Source: Nitrososphaerota archaeon
GTDB taxonomy: Archaea; Thermoproteota; Nitrososphaeria; Nitrososphaerales; Gagatemarchaeaceae
Direction of reading: 5' to 3'
Assembly (NCBI GenBank): GCA_027887005.1
Contig: JAPCJI010000005.1
Location: forward strand, 20,452-84,451
Length of the DNA: 64,000 nt
How positions within the stretch are numbered: position 1 is the first letter of the stretch; every line of letters begins with the position of its first letter. The notes below the pieces were generated by a model. That model had not been told where the DNA came from and searched no databases. It saw only the letters and a program-made list of their open reading frames with translations. Below are positions 59,061-64,000 of the stretch, one piece after another. A program made the position numbers and the translations under genes.

Positions 59061-59639
59061 TCACGGTCGAATTGGGGTCTGTCCGAAGTCCGCGGCCAGC
59101 TTCCTCTCTTCCACATTGCCGCACTCGTCGCACTTGGGTCTGTTGGGCCCTCCATGGAGGAGAGGCCTCCCACAATTGCCGCAGAGAGCGTGGACCACTC
59201 CCATGTCCGGCTCGTCCACCGAGAGGTGGATGATGCCGTTGACCAGGCTGAAGACCCTGCACCTGACGATATCCCCCAGCTTCACAGGGGTCATCCTCCG
59301 GGCGCCTCGTCCTCCTCCCATCCCTCTGTGTGAGATGCTGCCTGAGAAGTCCTTGTCCATCCGCTCGCCGTTCACGTAGTAGATCTTGACCCCGGCCGCG
59401 GCCCCCGAGACGACCTCCACCTGCCCAGTCACCCAGTCATCCATCCTGATCGTCCGGGCCTCCATCGACGGTCTGACCGAAATCTCCATGTTGACCGAGT
59501 CCCTGCTCACGGCTCCTGCCACCAGGGACCTGATCAGCCCTGAATCATCGTAGGTGTGCTTGCCCGGGAGGAACTCCTCCGATATGGCGAGCTTGTCTCC
59601 AGGCAGGACCGTCTGTGCCTTCTTCTTGGTCTGGCTCAT
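59061..59639 (-). CDS. csl4: Exosome RNA-binding subunit Csl4
   Basis: 192 residues from ATG 59639, which overlaps the dph2 stop (ATGA). N-terminal Csl4 domain (VLPGDKLAISEEFLPG), S1 domain (KLGDIVRCRVFSLVNGIIHLSV) and C-terminal zinc ribbon CGNCGRPL...CDECGNVE. It forms the RNA-entry cap of the archaeal exosome. An arginine/glycine patch GGGRGARR sits before the S1 domain part. Confidence 0.93.
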   Translation of the reverse strand: MSQTKKKAQTVLPGDKLAISEEFLPGKHTYDDSGLIRSLVAGAVSRDSVNMEISVRPSMEARTIRMDDWVTGQVEVVSGAAAGVKIYYVNGERMDKDFSGSISHRGMGGGRGARRMTPVKLGDIVRCRVFSLVNGIIHLSVDEPDMGVVHALCGNCGRPLLHGGPNRPKCDECGNVEERKLAADFGQTPIRP

Positions 59640-60670
59640 TTCTTCTTCACCTGTCCGACTGTCAGTTCTATCCATTTCGGCCTCTCGAGGAACTCACCCA
59701 TATCTCTTCCCTCCATCAATGCAACCAGGGCGTCAGCCTGAGGGATGGAAAGTACTGGCCTGTCGAATGTGAACCCGTCCACGGAGATTCTCGGACATGC
59801 AGTCTGTATGAACGCATCTATCTCCCTGTGGGGCGCGAGCCGCTCCGGGGTGATGTCCCTGAGTGCTATCCTGACCACCTTCCTTCCGTTCATCTCGAGG
59901 CGCTTGGAGATCCACTTGCTCCTGCCCAGCATCTTCTGACCCTCCTTCAGCCCAGTGATCACCCCGAAGACCCGGGCGTCGAGAGCCTTGTAGACCGCCA
60001 GGACGGCCCTCTTCCTCCTCTCCTCGGCCGCCGTCTGCATATCCGTCACTTCGTTCATGTACGGGTCAAGCATGAAGGTCGGTTTCCCCATGGCCAGGGC
60101 CAGGCCAACCGCGTGGAACTCGCTTTCTCCCAGGAAGACGAACGCGTCGACCCTGTCGCGGAGCGGGTAGGATGTCGAGAAGTCGCAGCCGAAGATCTGT
60201 CCCTGCATCATCAGGTTATTCTGTCTGCCAATGTGAACCTCGAACCCCTTCGACTCCAGCCTCGCCTTCACCGGCCCAAGCTGGTGCAGGTGCTGGCTGA
60301 AGGTGACCAGGCCCAGCCTCTTGTACGGGGAGAGCGTCTTGGTCGCGGACTCGACAACTTCATCGAATCCGACGTCGTCCACGGCGTCGATCAGGTAGGT
60401 GTAGTCCCCGACTTCCTTCACGGTCGCGTTGTGGCCGATGTGCAGGGCCAGGTCTGCCTGAAGGGTCTCGACGTCGTCATCAACAGTGTCGCAGATTCCG
60501 AAGCAGCTGTCTCCCGCAAGGATGCAGGTGACGCCGTACTTCTCCTTCACCCGCTCCATCAGGCCCTTGGTCTGCCTGAGGAGGCCTCCTGGGGCGTTCA
60601 CGAGAACCACTGAAGGCCGCTTGGCTTCGATTATCTCGAAGACCTTGGCCTCGTCTATCCTCACCGTCAA
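59636..60670 (-). CDS. dph2: Diphthamide synthase Dph2 (2-(3-amino-3-carboxypropyl)histidine synthase)
   Basis: 344 residues, TTG start overlapping the L10e stop. A non-canonical radical-SAM-like Fe-S enzyme with three conserved cysteines: GDSCFGICD near residue 94 (first), FGCDFSTSYP near residue 165, and ACPRISVDGF near residue 288. It makes the first step of diphthamide on elongation factor 2. Coupled gene overlaps with csl4 and rpl10e. Confidence 0.95.
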   Translation of the reverse strand: MTVRIDEAKVFEIIEAKRPSVVLVNAPGGLLRQTKGLMERVKEKYGVTCILAGDSCFGICDTVDDDVETLQADLALHIGHNATVKEVGDYTYLIDAVDDVGFDEVVESATKTLSPYKRLGLVTFSQHLHQLGPVKARLESKGFEVHIGRQNNLMMQGQIFGCDFSTSYPLRDRVDAFVFLGESEFHAVGLALAMGKPTFMLDPYMNEVTDMQTAAEERRKRAVLAVYKALDARVFGVITGLKEGQKMLGRSKWISKRLEMNGRKVVRIALRDITPERLAPHREIDAFIQTACPRISVDGFTFDRPVLSIPQADALVALMEGRDMGEFLERPKWIELTVGQVKKK

Positions 60671-61173
60671 CTTTCCATCTTCTTTTCTAGCTGGACTATC
60701 TCTGCGTGCGTCTTCATCGGCAGCTTGGTGGTCGCCGCCTTCATCGCCTCCTTCCCCTTCTGCAGGTTCTCTGCCTTAATGCTCAGCTCCAGTATCACCG
60801 CTCCGATGCCGACCCTGGCCGCGACCCCTATGGGCTTGCCGAAGGCCTTCCGCATCCCTTCCTGGAGCCTGTCTGCCCCCGCAGTCGCGATCATCTTGTT
60901 CTCCCGAAGTACGAGATGTGGATACGTGACCACCTTCAGGTAGTAGTTGTCCTCGCCCACGAGGGCAAGCTTCTTGTTTGCGGCCACCCTCGCTGATTCC
61001 AAGGCGTTCGATCTAATTTGGACCGTCCCCTCTGAGACGAGGTTGAGTTTCAGGTCGTAGTCAGATCTAAACTTCCCGGTGGTGAAGCGCGCGACCTTCG
61101 GATTTGGCGTTCCAGGCGCGTACCGCTTGTTGTAGAACTGACCTTTCCACTGTCGATAATTCTTGCCGTGGAT
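60667..61173 (-). CDS. rpl10e: Ribosomal protein L10e, apparently starting at an ATC codon
   Basis: The conserved body (LRENKMIATAGADRLQEGMRKAFGKP, in two overlapping parts LRENKMIATAGADRL and QEGMRKAFGKP) is clear. A conventional TTG start at 61002 would remove about 57 conserved residues. The frame continues upstream through GKNYRQWKGQFYNKRYAPGT and ends at an in-frame TGA at 61180-61182, only three codons before HGKNYR. Homologues begin MHGKNYR, so the initiator aligns with ATC at 61173. This gives 168 residues, the family length. Either ATC initiation, or a sequence error (ATG to ATC). TTG of dph2 overlaps its stop. Confidence 0.82.
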   Translation of the reverse strand: MHGKNYRQWKGQFYNKRYAPGTPNPKVARFTTGKFRSDYDLKLNLVSEGTVQIRSNALESARVAANKKLALVGEDNYYLKVVTYPHLVLRENKMIATAGADRLQEGMRKAFGKPIGVAARVGIGAVILELSIKAENLQKGKEAMKAATTKLPMKTHAEIVQLEKKMES

Positions 61174-61248
61174 GTCAAGTCACCTGAATAGAACGCGCCG
61201 ACTTCGACCCCTAATTAACGTTCACGCTTAATATCGCGAAATCGGGGC

Positions 61249-62439
61249 GTGAAAGAGATGCCCTACACCCTCCCGAGGAAGGTGGCCGACTCCGACCAGC
61301 TTGTCCTCGTCCTGGTCTTCGGCAAGCTCTCCGTCCTGGAGGCCTGCACAGTGCTCTCCGGGCACGTCGACAGGGCCGAGTCCCCGACCGAACGAGTTTC
61401 CGTCCTTACCCTAAAGCAACGAGTCCCCGACCTGATCACAGACCTCGCGGGGGTCCACAAGTGCGCTCCCCTGGTCGAGGTCATCGGCGACAGCTCGGAA
61501 AGCCCGGCCAAGCTTGTCCAGAGCATCGCCGGCCACCTCGAGGAGAAATCCAACATCTCCATCAGCGGCTACGACATCTCGGAGGACGACTACGAGCAGA
61601 TCGCCAGGTCGGTGCTTGACGGGGTCAGGGAGGAAGGGTTCAGGAAGGTCAGGCTCCTGAGGCCCAGGGGGAACGAACTGCTCGCCGAGCAGGTCCTCTC
61701 CAGGTCGGCTTTCGACATCGTGGCCTTTCCATATCACGGGGGTTTCGGTCTCGGGCCCACCGCCTGGGTCCCCGATTCCACTTCGATGCGCCAGCGCGGG
61801 ACGCAGAAGCCGACCCCCCACTCCGACATCTCCATGTCCCCGAGGCTGGCTCGGGTGCTGCTCAACCTCGCAGGCCTCAGCGAAGGGCAGAGCGTGCTCG
61901 ACCCTTTCTGCGGGTCGGGGACCATACTCGCTGAGGCCCTGATTCGCAACTACCGCTGCCTCGGCCTCGACTCGAAGGCCAGCAGGGTGCAGGACGCCAG
62001 AGAGAACCTCGGATGGCTCCTGGGAAGTCCGAAGAACGCAGGCTACGACATCAGGCTCGGGGACTCCAGGGAGCTGCCCAAGATGCTCCGGAGGTCCAAG
62101 GTCGACGCCATCGTCACTGAGCCGCTGCTCCTCCCGCGGATCGAGGCCAGACCGAAGACCAGCACCGCCAGCGCTCTGATCGACGGGGCGGGGGAGGTCT
62201 ACGGCGCGGCCCTCGCTTCCATGGCAGAGGTGCTCCAGCCCGGGGGGAGGATCGTGATTGTCGCGCCTGTCATAGAGACCATGGACGGGGAGGAGGTGTC
62301 GCTGGAGCTGGACGGAAGGGAGCTGGGGCTCAGGCCGCACCAACCCGGACCCGTCGGGTTCCAGTACCCTGTCCGGCTCTCCTTCGAGAGCACACGCTGG
62401 GTGAAGAGGGCGGTCTACGTCTTCGAATCGAGGTCCTGA
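61249..62439 (+). CDS. Trm11/TrmG10-like S-adenosylmethionine methyltransferase
   Basis: 396 residues, GTG at 61249; an ATG at 61258 fits better with the TATA-like CTTAATAT at 61227-61234. Rossmann methyltransferase: motif I SVLDPFCGSGTILAEAL near residue 219, AdoMet acid loop CLGLDSKASRV near residue 238. The catalytic motif, usually DPPYG, reads VTEPLLLP near residue 285. The N-terminal 150 residues fit a THUMP-like or related RNA-binding part. Probably modifies guanine N2 of tRNA or rRNA, but the variant motif leaves the reaction open. Confidence 0.72.
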   Translation: MKEMPYTLPRKVADSDQLVLVLVFGKLSVLEACTVLSGHVDRAESPTERVSVLTLKQRVPDLITDLAGVHKCAPLVEVIGDSSESPAKLVQSIAGHLEEKSNISISGYDISEDDYEQIARSVLDGVREEGFRKVRLLRPRGNELLAEQVLSRSAFDIVAFPYHGGFGLGPTAWVPDSTSMRQRGTQKPTPHSDISMSPRLARVLLNLAGLSEGQSVLDPFCGSGTILAEALIRNYRCLGLDSKASRVQDARENLGWLLGSPKNAGYDIRLGDSRELPKMLRRSKVDAIVTEPLLLPRIEARPKTSTASALIDGAGEVYGAALASMAEVLQPGGRIVIVAPVIETMDGEEVSLELDGRELGLRPHQPGPVGFQYPVRLSFESTRWVKRAVYVFESRS

Positions 62440-63131
62440 AGCGAATCGAGCGTCAGGAGCGCCTTCCTGAAGACTCCTGACATCAGGTTGAGGTCTCTGT
62501 CGCTGAGGCGCGAGACCGTCGCGATCTTCCTCCCCGACTGGAAGAGGCTCTTCATCTTGTGGGGTGGGACTCGCGAGGCTGCGGCAAGCCCGTAGAAGCT
62601 CTTCGCGAAGACTTCCCTCGCTTCCCTGGTCTGCATCCCGCCCTTCCCTCTCGCTCCCCTGGAAGCCATGTAGAGCAGTATCGCCACGGCGTGGCCGAGG
62701 TTCAGCGCCCGATAGGAGGACCCCGTGACTATGGTCGTAGTCACGTCGCACTTCCTGATCTCCTCGTTGGTCAACCCAGTCGTGTCCCTGCCGAAGACGA
62801 GTGAGGATGTGCGGGACGACGCCAGGAGCTGGCCGAGGCGCTCAGGGCCGACGCTCCTCCGTATCACATTCGACTTCTTCGAGGCCCTCACCGCGGTCGT
62901 CGCAATCAGCAGCTCGTTCTCTTTCCTCACCCTCTCGAAGGTGGTGACCACTGCCTGGTCGAGTACATCGGAAGCGTGCGACGCGTAGACGGCCGCCACC
63001 GAAATGTCGACCTTGGGTTTCACCATGTACAGTTTCTTCACCCCGAAATTCTTCAGCAGCCTCGCGACATGTCCGACGTTGACCGGATACCTCGGTTCGA
63101 CCAGCGTCACCGACAGGCCTTCAGGAATCAA
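62415..63131 (-). CDS. trmJ: SpoU/TrmJ-family 2'-O-ribose methyltransferase
   Basis: 238 residues, TTG start. SPOUT knot signatures: VEPRYPVNVGHVARLLKNFG near residue 11, LVFGRDTTGLTNEEI near residue 110, and SYRALNLGHAVAILLY near residue 138. This pattern matches TrmJ/TrmH-type enzymes that methylate tRNA position 32. The C-terminal helical extension is present. Ends 25 bp inside the end of the convergent methyltransferase gene. Confidence 0.88.
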   Translation of the reverse strand: MIPEGLSVTLVEPRYPVNVGHVARLLKNFGVKKLYMVKPKVDISVAAVYASHASDVLDQAVVTTFERVRKENELLIATTAVRASKKSNVIRRSVGPERLGQLLASSRTSSLVFGRDTTGLTNEEIRKCDVTTTIVTGSSYRALNLGHAVAILLYMASRGARGKGGMQTREAREVFAKSFYGLAAASRVPPHKMKSLFQSGRKIATVSRLSDRDLNLMSGVFRKALLTLDSLQDLDSKT

Positions 63132-63185
63132 CCGCAGTCTGGCCTGCGGGCAGCTGCTCTTAAGTCAGGATTCGAAGTCCTGTCT

Positions 63186-63896
63186 CTATCTGCGGTCGGC
63201 GCAAATCACCATCACTTCTTCGGGGCGAAGCGAGTAGACCCTCCTCCCGGCGAAGGCCTTCGTGTCCACTGCCATCTTCAGCTTGGCGAGGGCTGAAGCC
63301 ACCTCTCTCCTCCGCAGCGAGAAGAGCAGCTTGACCTTCGAGACCTCTGTCCTCGACATTCTCCTCTTCGGCTTGATCGAGACAACGACAGAATTCACCC
63401 TCGGCGGCGGAGAGAAGGCCGACCTTCCCACCCTCCAGAGCACCCTCAATTCCGAGGAGATCTGGGCAATCGCGGAGACTCCCCGGTAGTCCCTCGCCCC
63501 AGGCTCGGCAAGCACCTTGTCCACGAAATCCTCCTGAAGAAGGACGACCGCCCTTTCGTACTCTGCCCGGCTCAACCATTCTACGAAGGCGGCGGACTTT
63601 GAATACGGCAGACTCGATATGAGCACGTCGAACCTCGGCGTTTCCTTGAATGCGTCCCCCAGATGGATGGTTGCGTCCTTACGGCCCAGCGCCTCGAGAG
63701 TCTCGGCATAGTTCTCTCTGTCCACCTCGTACCCTTCGAACGAACGGCCCAGCCCCACGAGCGCCTGAGAAAGCGCGCCCTTCCCAGTCCCTATCTCGAG
63801 GACCCTTTCGTCCTTGTGGATAGCAGCAGCCGAGACGATCTTCCGTACCAAGTCCTGGTCGACGAGGTAGTGCTGCCCCAGGCTGTGCCTCGTCAT
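63186..63896 (-). CDS. ksgA: 16S rRNA dimethyladenosine transferase KsgA/Dim1
   Basis: 236 residues, ATG start. GQHYLVDQDLVRKIV near residue 7, AdoMet motif I VLEIGTGKGALSQAL near residue 32, and catalytic motif IV SSLPYSKSAAF near residue 93 (Ser in place of the common Asn before LPY). Dimethylates two adjacent adenosines in helix 45 of 16S rRNA. The start overlaps the stop of the upstream gene, whose 3' end is at the window edge. Confidence 0.93.
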   Translation of the reverse strand: MTRHSLGQHYLVDQDLVRKIVSAAAIHKDERVLEIGTGKGALSQALVGLGRSFEGYEVDRENYAETLEALGRKDATIHLGDAFKETPRFDVLISSLPYSKSAAFVEWLSRAEYERAVVLLQEDFVDKVLAEPGARDYRGVSAIAQISSELRVLWRVGRSAFSPPPRVNSVVVSIKPKRRMSRTEVSKVKLLFSLRRREVASALAKLKMAVDTKAFAGRRVYSLRPEEVMVICADRR

Positions 63897-64000
63897 TTCT
63901 TGACGAAGATGCTTACCCGAGAGTCTCCGGAGAGCTCCTCGACTATCCTCTTGGCGATCATCTTCGCAGGCTCCCTCAGCCTCACCCTCTCCTGGATATC
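63893..64000 (-). CDS. 3' end of a gene upstream of ksgA (partial)
   Basis: The last 35 codons of a gene that continues past the window. It ends EELSGDSRVSIFVKK, with its TGA overlapping the ksgA start (ATGA). In many archaea the gene before ksgA is the DUF655 RNA-binding protein, and the basic helix plus strand here would suit its C terminus, but 35 residues are too few to decide. Confidence 0.5.
   Translation of the reverse strand, partial: DIQERVRLREPAKMIAKRIVEELSGDSRVSIFVKK

Noticed and set aside
61411..62751. A 446-residue minus-strand frame opposite the Trm11-like gene
   Set aside because: Arg/Pro/Gly/Asp-rich shadow without any domain; both the Trm11-like and TrmJ genes explain the region.
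1..64000. CRISPR arrays, insertion sequences, integrases or prophage genes
   Set aside because: No regularly spaced repeats, transposase or integrase motifs were seen; the only mobile-type signal is the doubtful LAGLIDADG-like frame at 57903.

Overview
This 64-kb window reads as a chromosomal segment of a high-GC archaeon. The best fit is a PolD-containing lineage of the TACK group (Thermoproteota), probably within or near Nitrososphaeria/Thaumarchaeota. It encodes both subunits of the archaeal replicative polymerase PolD, which crenarchaea proper lack. It also encodes an Orc1/Cdc6 initiator, PCNA, PriS, PriL, GINS, an RPA-type ssDNA-binding protein, Elf1, TFS, RpoL, Alba, Sec61beta, GGGP synthase for ether lipids, AglB oligosaccharyltransferase and CofE for F420. 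Many start codons are TTG or GTG, and several genes have an A/T-rich box about 25 nt upstream of the start, as expected for leaderless archaeal transcripts. I see no insertion sequence, prophage or CRISPR array. The lineage is inferred from gene content only.

Layout. 0-6.4 kb: YchF-like GTPase, an unusual primase large subunit, an aldo/keto reductase (AKR), a QueT-like transporter, ValRS and a zinc mini-protein. 6.4-14.9 kb: a second AKR, a SWIM protein with DinB, a wHTH/polycysteine gene pair, cyclophilin, Alba, an aminotransferase, RPA, tRNA genes (two with several introns) and a third AKR. 15-19 kb: an overlapping four-gene set made of a zinc-ribbon RecA-like protein lacking Walker A, two small proteins and a family-B polymerase with an altered motif C. 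19-27.7 kb: tRNA-Leu, small membrane and coiled-coil proteins, peroxiredoxin, A-type Fe-S carrier, a tRNA-Ser with two introns, a tandem ThyX-like/ThyX pair, a phosphohexomutase and PolD small subunit. 27.7-29.4 kb: cdc6 and a gene-free region with ORB-like repeats, a probable replication origin. 29.4-45.2 kb: MFS transporter, wHTH proteins, Elf1-GGGPS-PolD large subunit, GlyA, Sec61beta-DUF2070-Tmk-HD-XPD, then a RuvC/YqgF-like nuclease divergent from a second degenerate RecA-like protein. 45-53 kb: topoisomerase IA, CofE, GcvT-GcvH and AglB. 53-64 kb: translation and transcription clusters (Nop10-aIF2alpha-S27e-L44e and TFS-RpoL-Csl4-Dph2-L10e), PCNA-PriS-GINS, and RNA methyltransferases ending in KsgA.

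How the genes fit together. Replication is heavily represented: origin, Cdc6, both PolD subunits, PCNA, primase, GINS, RPA, topoisomerase, ThyX and Tmk. Repair or damage tolerance adds DinB, the PolB2-like set, XPD and the RNase H-fold/RecA-like pair. GlyA, GcvT and GcvH connect serine and glycine to folate-type one-carbon units, and ThyX uses the methylene carrier.

The most noteworthy observations are the tRNA genes whose anticodon lies on a six-nucleotide exon between two introns, a PriL whose iron-sulfur domain seems replaced by a PriX-like domain, the PolB2/RecA-like gene set, the tandem ThyX pair, the inward-facing origin repeats, and an L10e gene that appears to start at ATC.
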